A stretch of 64,000 nucleotides of DNA from the NCBI GenBank assembly GCA_030537615.1, contig JAUNVP010000012.1:1-64000 (forward strand), in the 5' to 3' direction. Shown piece by piece: positions 53,384-62,104 of the stretch. The stretch comes from Actinomycetaceae bacterium. GTDB taxonomy: Bacteria > Actinomycetota > Actinomycetes > Actinomycetales > Actinomycetaceae. Each line of letters opens with the position of its first letter. The stretch's first letter is position 1. The position numbers and the translations under genes are program-made. Below the pieces are notes generated by a model that was given only the letters and a program-made list of their open reading frames with translations, made no database searches and was not told the origin of the DNA.

Positions 53384-54598
53384 ATGGAACAGTTCGATTC
53401 ATGCGCATACTTCCCACCGCCTAGCGATACCAGTCCAGTGAACGCGGTGGCGTCAAACCGTCAGCATAATCCGCATTCGAAAACCCTCAGAGACTGGACG
53501 ACCCTGGGAGTGGGAGGGGTCGCTCGCGACCTCATCCGCGCCACCACAGAGGACGAAATTGTCGAAACAATCCGAGAAGCCGACGACGCCGACACACCCG
53601 TACTCGTATTAGGTGGAGGATCGAATCTCGTCATCTCAGACAATCCATTTGACGGCGTCGTCGTCCATGACACCAGAGCTATTGAAGACGTCACGCACGA
53701 TACCGGATGCGGGGGCGTCGTCGTCACCGTCAGCGCCGGATACGAATGGGACCAGTTCGTCGCGCTCGCGGTACAAAACGGGTGGATGGGGCTCGAAGCC
53801 CTCTCCGGAATCCCCGGCACAGTTGGGGCTGCGCCCGTACAAAACATCGGGGCTTACGGGCACGAAGTGTCTTCCGTCCTCGCCTCCATCCGGGTGTACG
53901 ACCGTCTCGAAAAGCGGCGCCGCACGCTGTTCTTGTCCGATCTTGAGCTCGGGTATCGCACCTCTATTCTCAAACGCTCGACCACCGAACCGCTCCTATC
54001 CGACGGGCGCACATGGGGCCCCACGGGCCGGTGGGTAGTCCTCGAGGTCGAGTTCCAAATGCACCACGCCTCCCTTTCGTCCCCGATCGGCTACAGTGAA
54101 CTCGCACGCCGTCTTGATACGACAATTGGCGAACGCCTCGATGCGCGCGTGGTGCGTGATGCCGTACTCGACCTCAGACGCGCGAAATCGATGGTGCTGG
54201 ACGACAACAACCGCAACACATATTCCGCGGGATCCTTCTTCACCAACCCGATTATTCCCGAGGCCGAAGCAGCGAAGCTACCGGCAGAAGCTCCACGATT
54301 CCCCGCCCGGGCTACCGCTGCGCGTGGCAGTGCTCCCGATGAAACGGTAATGGAACCGGGAGTCGTCAAGACCTCCGCGGCGTGGCTAATCAATCATGCC
54401 GGATTCGAGCGCGGATACCGGGTGCACGCCGATGCCGCCGCTTCACTATCGACTGACCACGTCCTCGCCCTCACCAACCGCGGCGAGGCAACGACCGACG
54501 ACATCGCCGCGTTGGCCCGCACTGTTCGCGACGGCGTGATGGACAAATGGGGAATCGAGCTTGTACCAGAACCAGTGTGTGTCGGCTGGAAGCTGTAG
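53384..54598 (+). CDS. murB: UDP-N-acetylenolpyruvoylglucosamine reductase MurB
   Basis: A 404-residue FAD enzyme that reduces UDP-GlcNAc-enolpyruvate to UDP-MurNAc in peptidoglycan synthesis. The N-terminal TTLGVGGVA, the FAD segment VLGGGSNLVI, GWMGLEALSGIPGTVGAAPV, and the catalytic serine region YSAGSFFTNP are all visible. The start ATG 53384 follows AGAAAGG. The N-terminus is about 25 residues longer than typical. It converges with the hydrolase gene ending at 54619, with 20 bases between stops. Confidence 0.94.
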   Translation: MEQFDSCAYFPPPSDTSPVNAVASNRQHNPHSKTLRDWTTLGVGGVARDLIRATTEDEIVETIREADDADTPVLVLGGGSNLVISDNPFDGVVVHDTRAIEDVTHDTGCGGVVVTVSAGYEWDQFVALAVQNGWMGLEALSGIPGTVGAAPVQNIGAYGHEVSSVLASIRVYDRLEKRRRTLFLSDLELGYRTSILKRSTTEPLLSDGRTWGPTGRWVVLEVEFQMHHASLSSPIGYSELARRLDTTIGERLDARVVRDAVLDLRRAKSMVLDDNNRNTYSAGSFFTNPIIPEAEAAKLPAEAPRFPARATAARGSAPDETVMEPGVVKTSAAWLINHAGFERGYRVHADAAASLSTDHVLALTNRGEATTDDIAALARTVRDGVMDKWGIELVPEPVCVGWKL

Positions 54599-54618
54599 TC
54601 GTCGGAAACTCTGCCTTT

Positions 54619-56220
54619 CTACACGGACTCGAGATTCCCATCGCGCAGTCGCCCCATCCAGTCGACGAGGGCGCGCGTGGCGACGGGTGATTCGAGAAGC
54701 CAGTTGTGCCCCCACGCGCCGATCGTTACCAGATGCGCGCCGGGAAGCCACGAGCCGGCCGGGACATGCTGATCCCACTGCGCTTGAATCGTTACGATCC
54801 GGTTATTGACCCGCTGATCCATGAACTGGTGACGCACGATGGGATCTGATGGGCGCAGATTGTCCACGCCCATAATGGTCGGGGCAATTGAGGCAACCGA
54901 TGACCCCGCCCACGGCGCACCGAGGGCAACAAGCCCCGCAATCCGCTCCGCATGAGCTCCGACCATCGACATTTTTCCCACCAAGCTTCCTTTCGAATGG
55001 CTGAAAAGATACACGTTGGTGAGCTCGTGCTCTTCGAGATAAGCGTCCAGGCGACGCGACAGCATGTGTAGCGGCCCGTTCATACTCCGCATCTGCGGTA
55101 AAAGATGTACGTCCCACCCATCGTCGTACAGAGCCTGTGCCCAGGTTTCTAAGAATCGCCACGACTCGAGCACGCCGGGAATCCCGAGGGCAACCGGGGC
55201 TCCGGGCTGACGATAATCCTCGGGTACAGGGCCATCAATAAGAGCCGCGCGCTCAAGCACATGACGGACTTTCATGCGCGCCGATCGCGCGTAATCAATG
55301 GTCGTCACGCCAACTCGTTTGGCGACCGATGGGCCGCGAACCGTGTGCTCGGCCAACGACTCGAATACCGACTGGTTGGCAGATTCCACCCCGGTCGCTT
55401 CGTTCAGTAAGGGCTGAGCCGGAAGGTTTTTGATGCGTGGGCGCGGCTCTTTCGCCAAATCGATGAGAGCGCGGGCGACCTCTTCACTGTGATGAACAAT
55501 GACGGAGTGAGCTCCGCCCTCCACTTCCATAATGCGGGCCTGCCTCCCGGTGCGTTGACGCGCCGCGAGGGACAGGTCGCGCAACCAGTGCCGCGGGGCA
55601 ACGTGATCATGTTCCCCGCTCATGAGGACGGTGCGGGCACCGGCATCTTCCAGTCGCAGCTCGATGGGGTAGGTCAGCATAGCGGGAAGAGTCTCCATGA
55701 ACCACACGAGCCCCGATTTGAGGTAGGCAGTCAGCGCAAACGCGGCGACGTCCCACGGTTCGTAAACGGATGACTGCATAAACCGAAAACCGACTTGAAG
55801 GGCGGTACGCTCCGCGGCATTGACCGGCGGGCCGATGAGCATAATGCGATCAACCAATTGAGGGTCCCGCGCGGCCAACTCCGTTACTACCTGGGCCCCC
55901 ATTGAATGGCCGAGCACCACCGGGTTCTTTACTTCCTCGTAGCGCATCACCCAGTGCACGACTGCGGCAAAGCCGGCGATTGAGAGCGGATGGTCCGGTC
56001 GCGGCGTATGCCCAAAGCCCGGCAAGTCCATGGAGACCACATCGCCGTAGGCCACGAGGTCGTGGGCGAGATCGAGGAAATACTTCGAATTCACCCCGAT
56101 ACCGTGGACGAGGACGAACGTCGGATCGTTTTCGTCGACAAAGTTTCGACGAAAACGATGAACGCGTACACGCACATCTCCAAAGGCTAAAACGGAGTTG
56201 GTTACGGTGTAGTCAACCAT
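54619..56220 (-). CDS. Fused two-domain alpha/beta hydrolase
   Basis: A 533-residue cytoplasmic protein made of two alpha/beta-hydrolase domains. Domain one (about 30-265) has the oxyanion segment VLVHGIGVNS, nucleophile motif GHSMGA, the acid in GEHDHVAP and the histidine in GGAHSVIVHH. Domain two (about 325-530) has nucleophile motif SHSKGS, acid in QWDQHVPAG and histidine in GAWGHNWLLES. Both triads look complete. ATG 56220 has AAGGAG nine bases upstream and overlaps the adenosine deaminase end by 19 bases. The substrates are unknown; esterase or lipase activity is likely from family knowledge. Confidence 0.8.
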   Translation of the reverse strand: MVDYTVTNSVLAFGDVRVRVHRFRRNFVDENDPTFVLVHGIGVNSKYFLDLAHDLVAYGDVVSMDLPGFGHTPRPDHPLSIAGFAAVVHWVMRYEEVKNPVVLGHSMGAQVVTELAARDPQLVDRIMLIGPPVNAAERTALQVGFRFMQSSVYEPWDVAAFALTAYLKSGLVWFMETLPAMLTYPIELRLEDAGARTVLMSGEHDHVAPRHWLRDLSLAARQRTGRQARIMEVEGGAHSVIVHHSEEVARALIDLAKEPRPRIKNLPAQPLLNEATGVESANQSVFESLAEHTVRGPSVAKRVGVTTIDYARSARMKVRHVLERAALIDGPVPEDYRQPGAPVALGIPGVLESWRFLETWAQALYDDGWDVHLLPQMRSMNGPLHMLSRRLDAYLEEHELTNVYLFSHSKGSLVGKMSMVGAHAERIAGLVALGAPWAGSSVASIAPTIMGVDNLRPSDPIVRHQFMDQRVNNRIVTIQAQWDQHVPAGSWLPGAHLVTIGAWGHNWLLESPVATRALVDWMGRLRDGNLESV

Positions 56221-57218
56221 GAATCGATCTCCTTGAACCAACGGTTTTTCGAGACATTCGACGCGAGAGAGGCCCGGATGGAGGAGCGAGCAAGTTCAGC
56301 GATTTCCTCATCACTGTACCCAACCGCGCGGGCATGCTCGTACTGATCGAGTAGACGCGAGCGGAACAGCAGCGGATCGTCAGCTCCGAGGGCGACGGTG
56401 GCGCCCGCATCGGTGAGGCGTCGAAGCGGCACGTCGTTCAGGCTCTGGTACACCCCGAGCGACACGTTAGACGTGGGGCACACTTCGAGTGCAATGCCGG
56501 CATCAATGAGGCGTGAAAGAAGATCGGGGTCTTCTGCAGAGCGGACGCCGTGACCGATCCGTGCGGGCTTGAGATGTGCGATAACTTCGCGCACGTGTTC
56601 GGGGCCGAGTAGCTCCCCGCCGTGGGGAACGCCGACCAGACCGGCTCGTCGGGCAATGCGAAAAGCAGTCGAGAAATCTGCCGTAATCCCAGCGGTTTCA
56701 TCATTCGACAACCCGAAGGCAACGACGTCTCCCGGTTGGTCTCCGGCGTACTGTCCGGCTAGGCGAGCCAAGGTGCGTGCATCGAGAGGGTGGCGCATAC
56801 GAGAGGCCGCGACAATAACTGCGACCTCAACCCCCGTCACGCGCGAGGCTTCACGGGCTTCATCGACGATGATTTCAAGGGCTGGTGTTAGCCCCCCGAC
56901 CCACGGCGCGTAGGAGGTTGGATCAACCTGGATTTCGAGTCGAACCGACCCCTCCCGGGCATCGTCCTCAGCGGCCTCACGAATGATCCGACGCATTACT
57001 TCCTCGGAGCGTACGAGGGCGCGAGCAGCATCGTACGAGCGCTGAAAGCGAAACCATCCGCGCGCATCGGCTGGCACAGTTAATGGATCATTTTCCAACA
57101 GGTGCGCCGGCAGTCGCACGTTGGAGATCCGCGCGAGTTCAAACATGGTCTGAGGCCGCATAGCGCCCGTGAAATGCAGGTGAACGTGGGCTTTCGGTAA
57201 CTGAGCGAGATCCCTCAT
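56202..57218 (-). CDS. Adenosine deaminase family protein
   Basis: A 338-residue metal-dependent deaminase. Motifs in order are KAHVHLHFTGAM (zinc histidines), GLSNDETAG, VPHGGELLG with the catalytic Glu nearby, RIGHGVRS, and ALGADDPLLF, where the family usually has TDDP. It most likely converts adenosine to inosine, although related enzymes act on adenine or other purines. On its strand TAGAAC ends seven bases before the ATG, which suggests a leaderless message. It is coupled to the downstream double hydrolase. Confidence 0.85.
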   Translation of the reverse strand: MRDLAQLPKAHVHLHFTGAMRPQTMFELARISNVRLPAHLLENDPLTVPADARGWFRFQRSYDAARALVRSEEVMRRIIREAAEDDAREGSVRLEIQVDPTSYAPWVGGLTPALEIIVDEAREASRVTGVEVAVIVAASRMRHPLDARTLARLAGQYAGDQPGDVVAFGLSNDETAGITADFSTAFRIARRAGLVGVPHGGELLGPEHVREVIAHLKPARIGHGVRSAEDPDLLSRLIDAGIALEVCPTSNVSLGVYQSLNDVPLRRLTDAGATVALGADDPLLFRSRLLDQYEHARAVGYSDEEIAELARSSIRASLASNVSKNRWFKEIDSWLTTP

Positions 57219-57263
57219 AAGAACAGTTCTACCTTCAACGACATCCGACGGTGACCTTCGTTC

Positions 57264-57638
57264 CTACTTGCGGGTGGCGGCATGCGGCCTCGGCGCGAGG
57301 ATCACGATGACGGTGGTTGTCCAGGCAAGTATCATGAGTTCGAAAAGGATGAGGAACGCAGTTGTTTGCCAAAAGTACAGGACAATCATGAGGACGATGG
57401 CGACGGCTAACTCGGCTACGAGATTCACCCGATTAATTGACCGATCTTTGCGGGCGAGGAACACGATGGCAATCGCCCACAGTGAAGCAATCGAGACGGT
57501 CAGCATAATGGAACTTGCACTCGGGGAGACGAATCGGTTGAGGTATTCCGAAGCGCCAGCCCACGGCATAGCAATCGTTACCGGTAGACCAATAGCGAGA
57601 ACAACAGCTATGAGCCGGATGAGAGAGCGAGCGTTCAT
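57264..57638 (-). CDS. Small membrane protein, unknown function
   Basis: A 124-residue protein with four hydrophobic segments (LIRLIAVVLAIGLPVTIAMP, SIMLTVSIASLWAIAIVFLA, LVAELAVAIVLMIVLYFW, FLILFELMILAWTTTVIVIL). I do not recognise the family. ATG 57638 has GGAAAGG ten bases upstream; ATG 57647 is in frame, but only one base from that site. It is divergent from the kinase-like gene at 57705. Confidence 0.6.
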   Translation of the reverse strand: MNARSLIRLIAVVLAIGLPVTIAMPWAGASEYLNRFVSPSASSIMLTVSIASLWAIAIVFLARKDRSINRVNLVAELAVAIVLMIVLYFWQTTAFLILFELMILAWTTTVIVILAPRPHAATRK

Positions 57639-57690
57639 CGTATCCATGCCTTTCCGCCGGTGGCGATCGAACGGTGAGTGAGTAACCGCA

Positions 57691-57696
57691 TATGAT
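57691..57696 (+). promoter_or_regulatory. -10 element TATGAT for leaderless kinase-like gene
   Basis: TATGAT ends eight bases before ATG 57705. No ribosome site lies between, so the transcript is likely leaderless. Confidence 0.5.
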
Positions 57697-57704
57697 GCAT
57701 TGTA

Positions 57705-59054
57705 ATGGGCAGTGACACTCAAGTTCCGCAACGCGTACTCGTGGAGTACCTAACGGGTCCGGGAGCATCGGGCCTCATTCGTGCTACCTGCCGTGCGGGA
57801 GGAACAGCACCGAATATCTCGACAGACGGGTTGCGCTATCACCTGTCGGATCTCAATATTGCCTCGTGGAAAGTGATGTCGACGCATTCACGTCCCGGTG
57901 CGGGCGTATCGGTCACCTTTCGAGTCCGTCTCGTGCGCGGAGACGACAGTGTTCACGTCACAGCGGTGGCATCAACTGAGCGCATACCTCGGGGAGCAAC
58001 CATGCCTCTTCGACTGGATCCGGGAGTCATATCGAGTCAATATCGAGACCTTGCTCCAATCCCCATCCACGTGTGGATTTTCCCCCGCGATCCACTTTTG
58101 CCTCAACTTGCGCATTTCTATCAGACGGAAACGGTTAGCGAGCTACTCGATCTCAGTAACCCCACCCTTAAACCCGTCGTCTATCGGCCAACGAGACGAG
58201 CCATGATTCGGGTCTTGGAGGGAGACGATACTGCCGCCTGGATCAAGGTTCTTTCAGCATCGAAAGCTGACGCTCTACACAGGACGCTCGAGGTACTTGA
58301 CCACTCAGACTTTCCTATTGCCCAGCCCGTGCCGGTGTCCACTCCCGGGGTCGTTATTCAACGCCACGGGCACGGCCGTCCACTGTCGAACCTCATCTCC
58401 AAACAACCGCATCACGCAGCGCGCATGTTCGGGCAGGTCCAACGCGTCCTCGATGCGCTACCTGCAGCTGTCCTCGACCTCCCGCCCCAGCGCTCGTGGA
58501 CTGACCGTCGGACACATTACGCGCGCTCCCTCGCGGCTAGTATTCCCGATCTGCAACCAGCAATTGAACGGTTAATGAACATCGTCGATACGTGCCTGGA
58601 TGAGTCAGCACCGATCGTTCCCACGCATGGCGACCTGTTTGAAGCAAACCTCTTGACGGATGGGACGACGATTACGACAGTCCTCGATCTCGATTCGATC
58701 GGGCCCGGTAAACGTGCGGATGACTACGCGTGTATGCTGGCGCACGCATCCGTATTGCCGTTTCTCTCACCCCGCCGGTGGATTACCGCGCAGCCAACAG
58801 AACCGTGGCGACATCGGCTCAACCAGTTCCTCCCCGACAAGCGATGCCCGTCCTATCCCGAGTCGGAAACGGCGCTCGAAGCCTGGCGGATTCAAGCCGA
58901 ACGGGAAGTCAATCCCGCTGATCTTTACGCGCGAACTGCCGCCGTGACGCTGTCACTTGCGGCCTCAGCATCCCTCCAGTGGGGAGAAGCTGAAATGCGC
59001 GCCCGTTTTGCTCGTGCCCTGTGGTGGGCAGAGCTGGCTGAGGAAAACGCCTGA
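57705..59054 (+). CDS. Aminoglycoside-phosphotransferase-like kinase
   Basis: A 449-residue protein. The C-terminal half has the APH/choline-kinase fold motifs: catalytic THGDLFEANLL (Brenner H-G-D-x-x-x-x-N type) and metal-binding VLDLDSIGPGKRADDYA. The N-terminal 200 residues are diverged. Such proteins in actinobacteria phosphorylate sugars, amino alcohols or unknown small molecules; resistance is not implied. Stops of this gene and the convergent lipase are two bases apart (59054, 59056). Confidence 0.75.
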   Translation: MGSDTQVPQRVLVEYLTGPGASGLIRATCRAGGTAPNISTDGLRYHLSDLNIASWKVMSTHSRPGAGVSVTFRVRLVRGDDSVHVTAVASTERIPRGATMPLRLDPGVISSQYRDLAPIPIHVWIFPRDPLLPQLAHFYQTETVSELLDLSNPTLKPVVYRPTRRAMIRVLEGDDTAAWIKVLSASKADALHRTLEVLDHSDFPIAQPVPVSTPGVVIQRHGHGRPLSNLISKQPHHAARMFGQVQRVLDALPAAVLDLPPQRSWTDRRTHYARSLAASIPDLQPAIERLMNIVDTCLDESAPIVPTHGDLFEANLLTDGTTITTVLDLDSIGPGKRADDYACMLAHASVLPFLSPRRWITAQPTEPWRHRLNQFLPDKRCPSYPESETALEAWRIQAEREVNPADLYARTAAVTLSLAASASLQWGEAEMRARFARALWWAELAEENA

Positions 59055-59055
59055 T

Positions 59056-59868
59056 TTAGTAGAAGCTCCAGCCGCGCACCTGCTGATCGAGCCAGGCAAT
59101 CATGGTTTCGGTGAGCATACCGGCCTCTGGTTCATTAAAGACCTCGTGATAGGCACCGGGAACTTCAACCATTTCCGCCTGTGCCCCGGCCGCAGTTGCG
59201 GTGGCAACGAACTGCCACGAGGCGTCCACGTTCGCGAGCATGTCCTCCGAACCGTGGAAAATGAGGAGCGGTAGCACCCACTGGTCGGCGCGCTGGAGAA
59301 CTTCCTGTCCTTGCACCATCATCGTCATCCCGGTGAGGGCGGGCATGGGGCCGTGGTAGTTGAGCGGATCGTTTTTGTAATCGTCCACAACTTCAGGAAT
59401 CCGCGAGACATGGTTCGGATCAAGTAAGCCCACCGGTGCGCCGGGGAAGAATGAGGCGAGTTTCATGAACTTTTTAATGGTGTCGGTTTCGACGTGTGAG
59501 TAGGGGGCAAGCGCGGGACCTGACAGCACGACTCCCGCGACCTCCTCGGCATTAATGAGCGCTGAAGCGGCGGTAACGAGGCCACCCATTGAATGACCAA
59601 AGAGGAATAGTTGCTCCGTGCGGCAAATCTGGCGCACACGTGTGCGGGCCTCGAGATGGTCTTTAATGAGTGCACCGACATCGGCAACCGCGCGTTTTCC
59701 CGGAGCGCGCCCGTGGCCCCGCTGGTCGTAGGAGTACACGTCGTAGCCACCGGCATTGAGATCGGCAATGAGTCTCGCGTAGCGGCCCTGGTGCTCGGCA
59801 AAGCCGTGGAGGACAAGGACAGAGGCTTTTGGATCGTCCGCTAGAGCAGACTTCAAGTCAATTTTCAT
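59056..59868 (-). CDS. Alpha/beta hydrolase, monoacylglycerol lipase-like
   Basis: A 270-residue serine hydrolase of the lysophospholipase/monoglyceride lipase group. The oxyanion region LVLHGFAEHQGRY, nucleophile motif LFGHSMGGLV, acid in FHGSEDMLANVD and histidine in PGAYHEVFNEPE complete the triad. There is no signal peptide. On its strand CAGACT ends six bases before ATG 59868, a possible leaderless promoter. Confidence 0.85.
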   Translation of the reverse strand: MKIDLKSALADDPKASVLVLHGFAEHQGRYARLIADLNAGGYDVYSYDQRGHGRAPGKRAVADVGALIKDHLEARTRVRQICRTEQLFLFGHSMGGLVTAASALINAEEVAGVVLSGPALAPYSHVETDTIKKFMKLASFFPGAPVGLLDPNHVSRIPEVVDDYKNDPLNYHGPMPALTGMTMMVQGQEVLQRADQWVLPLLIFHGSEDMLANVDASWQFVATATAAGAQAEMVEVPGAYHEVFNEPEAGMLTETMIAWLDQQVRGWSFY

Positions 59869-59932
59869 ACCCAAAGTCTGACAGAAGCAGAGCACAAATG
59901 CGTCCGCAACGTCTGGTCAACTCGACGAACAT

Positions 59933-59972
59933 GAAAAAGAGGGTGCACACCGAGCCGGTGCGGCACCCTCTT
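59933..59972 (-). terminator. Rho-independent terminator of the aminotransferase gene
   Basis: On the minus strand AAGAGGGTGC pairs with GCACCCTCTT around an inner CACCG/CGGTG stem, and the distal arm runs into TTTTTCAT. This is the best canonical terminator in the window. Confidence 0.88.
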
Positions 59973-59984
59973 ATTCGCAGTGTT

Positions 59985-61193
59985 CTAGTTGTTCAGCAGT
60001 TTCTGGATCCGTTCGACACCTTCGACGAGGTCGTCGTCGCCGAGGGCGTACGACAGGCGAATGAATCCCGAAGGGCCAAAGGCTTCACCAGGGACTACGG
60101 CGACCTCGGCCTCGTCCAGAATGAGGGTGGCGAGATCAGCGGAAGAAGTAATGGTACGACCCGCTATTTCGCGGCCGATCAGTTCTTCAACACTGGGGTA
60201 GGCATAGAACGCTCCGGTGGGTGTGGGAACGGTAAAGCCGTTGATTTCTTTCAGCATCGACACCATGAGTTTGCGCCTGCGATCAAAGGCTTCACGCATT
60301 TCGTGGACGGCGGTGAGGTCACCGGAGACAGCGGCAAGAGCTGCCATCTGCGCAACATTGCAGACGTTGGAAGTCAGATGCGACTGGAAATTCGCAGCGG
60401 CTTTAATAGCGTCGCTCGGGCCGATCATCCAGCCCACCCGCCAGCCGGTCATGGCGTAGGTTTTAGCGACACCGTTCATCACGATGCAGGTGTCCGCAAG
60501 TTCAGGAACGAGCTGGACCATATGGGCCGGCTGCGCATCGTCATAGAGTAGGTGCTCGTAGATTTCATCGGTGAGCACCCAGATGCCGTGCTCGAGCGCC
60601 CACTCGCCAATGGCTTTTGCTTCCTCGGGAGTATAAACCGAGCCGGTGGGGTTTGAAGGCGAACAAAACAGCATTGCCTTGGTTTTGTCGGTACGAGCTG
60701 CTTCGAGCTGTTCAACCGTGACCTTGTAATTTTGGTCAGCGCCAGCGAACACCTCAACAGTCTTACCGCCGGCAAGCGCGATAACTTCAGGGTAAGTCGT
60801 CCAGTAAGGGGCCGGAAGGAGCACTTCGTCGCCGGGATCAACGACCGACGCAAACGCCTGGAAAACGGCCTGCTTGCCACCGTTGGTCACGATGATATCG
60901 TCGGGGCTGACTTCGTAGCCCGAATCGCGCAGAGTTTTTTTGGCGATCGCTTCACGTAGAGCCGGCAGGCCCTTGTTGGCCGTGTACTTATGCATTGCGG
61001 AGTCACGTACGGCCTTGACGGCGGCCTCAACAATGTAATCGGGAGTAGGGAAGTCGGGCTCACCGGCACCAAAGCCAATAACCGGACGACCTTGAGCTTT
61101 CAACTCCTTTGCGCGGTTGGATACCGCCAGGGTCGCGGAGGGCGCAATTGCGCCTAGACGGGCAGAAACACGGGCTTGTTTTTCAGTATTCAC
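59985..61193 (-). CDS. Aspartate aminotransferase family (class I PLP)
   Basis: A 402-residue class I aminotransferase of the Ib aspartate aminotransferase type. Visible are [51 protein letters not shown] and the PLP-lysine segment [19 protein letters not shown] 61193 begins the family-like N-terminus ([16 protein letters not shown]); the upstream extension to 61232 is not family-like. A strong terminator follows. Confidence 0.92.
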   Translation of the reverse strand: MNTEKQARVSARLGAIAPSATLAVSNRAKELKAQGRPVIGFGAGEPDFPTPDYIVEAAVKAVRDSAMHKYTANKGLPALREAIAKKTLRDSGYEVSPDDIIVTNGGKQAVFQAFASVVDPGDEVLLPAPYWTTYPEVIALAGGKTVEVFAGADQNYKVTVEQLEAARTDKTKAMLFCSPSNPTGSVYTPEEAKAIGEWALEHGIWVLTDEIYEHLLYDDAQPAHMVQLVPELADTCIVMNGVAKTYAMTGWRVGWMIGPSDAIKAAANFQSHLTSNVCNVAQMAALAAVSGDLTAVHEMREAFDRRRKLMVSMLKEINGFTVPTPTGAFYAYPSVEELIGREIAGRTITSSADLATLILDEAEVAVVPGEAFGPSGFIRLSYALGDDDLVEGVERIQKLLNN

Positions 61194-61273
61194 CTTTTCA
61201 GTTTCCCATCTTTGGAGCGCTAGTGATAGCAAAACCTCAGATCGTGGACGGGTGTGCGCTCGCGCTGGGCGGC

Positions 61274-61386
61274 CGTAGGCTCTGTGTAGCGTCTGTGGGC
61301 TCTGCCTAGTGAAAAGCTCTTGGGTAGAGAGAGCCTATGCGTGCCGGAGAGAGCCTACGGCTACAAGGGAGAGCCTACGTGTGCTA
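61274..61386. repeat. Intergenic repeat cluster E: opposed 20-bp tandem arrays
   Basis: Two forward units lie at a 20-bp period: GGCTCT of CGTAGGCTCTGTGTAG (61274) and of GTGGGCTCTGCCTAG (61295). They face three reverse units whose GAGCCTA cores begin at exactly 61331, 61351 and 61371. The two arrays could fold onto each other as a long hairpin. The stretch AGCCTACGTGTGCTA is shared with cluster C. The rest of 61194-61503 shows nothing I recognise. Confidence 0.85.
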
Positions 61387-61503
61387 CAGAACACCGGTGG
61401 CATCGGTGACAGCGTTGTCGAGGTATCAACACCCATGAGCGGCGCGATTCAGGGCCAATCGCCGAATGCCGAGTGCGAGAGCGACCACATGTGATGGCAT
61501 CGG

Positions 61504-61531
61504 TTGGACTTGAACAACGGATTCCTATTAA
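61504..61531 (+). promoter_or_regulatory. Promoter of tRNA-Trp / secE
   Basis: TTGGAC (61504-61509) and TATTAA (61526-61531) are 16 bases apart, about 38 bases before tRNA-Trp. Confidence 0.55.
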
Positions 61532-61569
61532 ACTCAATGACGCACCTAGTGCGGCAACATCTGTTGCAC

Positions 61570-61642
61570 AGGGCAGTGGCGCAATTGGTAGCGCACCGGT
61601 CTCCAAAACCGGCGGTTGCGAGTTCGAGTCTCGCCTGCCCTG
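61570..61642 (+). tRNA. tRNA-Trp (CCA)
   Basis: 73 bases. The acceptor AGGGCAG pairs with CTGCCCT. The anticodon CCA (61613-61615) lies in CCGGTCTCCAAAACCGG. It is placed 54 bases before secE, the usual bacterial arrangement, and is probably co-transcribed with it. Confidence 0.96.
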
Positions 61643-61696
61643 CTAGAGTTAACCCTGTTACAGTCAGTGAATACCGAGACGATCAAAGGAGGCACC

Positions 61697-61939
61697 GTGT
61701 CCAATACGCAAACTTCGCGGCACGAGCCCGAGTCTCGATCTGGCGACCGTGGTTTCTTTGCCCGCATCCTCAAGTTCGTTCGAGAAGTGATCGGCGAACT
61801 AAAAAAGGTGAAGTGGCCTGGCAAAGAAGAATGGTGGACGTATTTCCTTGTGGTCCTCGTATTCGTTGGAGCAGTCATGGCATTCACCGGTCTGCTCGAC
61901 ATCATCTTCGGACAGTTGTCGATCTGGATTTTCAGCTAA
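61697..61939 (+). CDS. secE: Preprotein translocase subunit SecE
   Basis: An 80-residue subunit of the SecYEG channel with one membrane helix (TYFLVVLVFVGAVMAFTGLL) preceded by the conserved amphipathic segment VREVIGELKKVKWPGKEEWW. GTG 61697 has AAAGGAGG upstream. A hairpin terminator or attenuator separates it from nusG. Confidence 0.95.
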   Translation: MSNTQTSRHEPESRSGDRGFFARILKFVREVIGELKKVKWPGKEEWWTYFLVVLVFVGAVMAFTGLLDIIFGQLSIWIFS

Positions 61940-62001
61940 GTCACGCTCGCGAATGTAGTGTTTCCTTCGCTGATGCTCTAAACTAAAGACGTATCGATTC
62001 G

Positions 62002-62038
62002 ACACACCCTCGGTTTTCACCAGGGTGTGTTACTTTTT
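62002..62038 (+). terminator. Hairpin with T-run between secE and nusG
   Basis: ACACACCCT (62002-62010) pairs with AGGGTGTGT (62022-62030) and is followed by TACTTTTT. It may be a terminator or a partial attenuator, as nusG expression must either read through or have its own promoter. Confidence 0.7.
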
Positions 62039-62104
62039 GGGTCACTATCGATGAGACCCGCCACGACCGTAGACAACCCGAGTTGTCGAACCAAGGAGGT
62101 CCCT

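Noticed and set aside
57705-59054. Aminoglycoside resistance gene
   Set aside because: Only the general kinase fold motifs are shared; sequence and context give no sign of drug modification.
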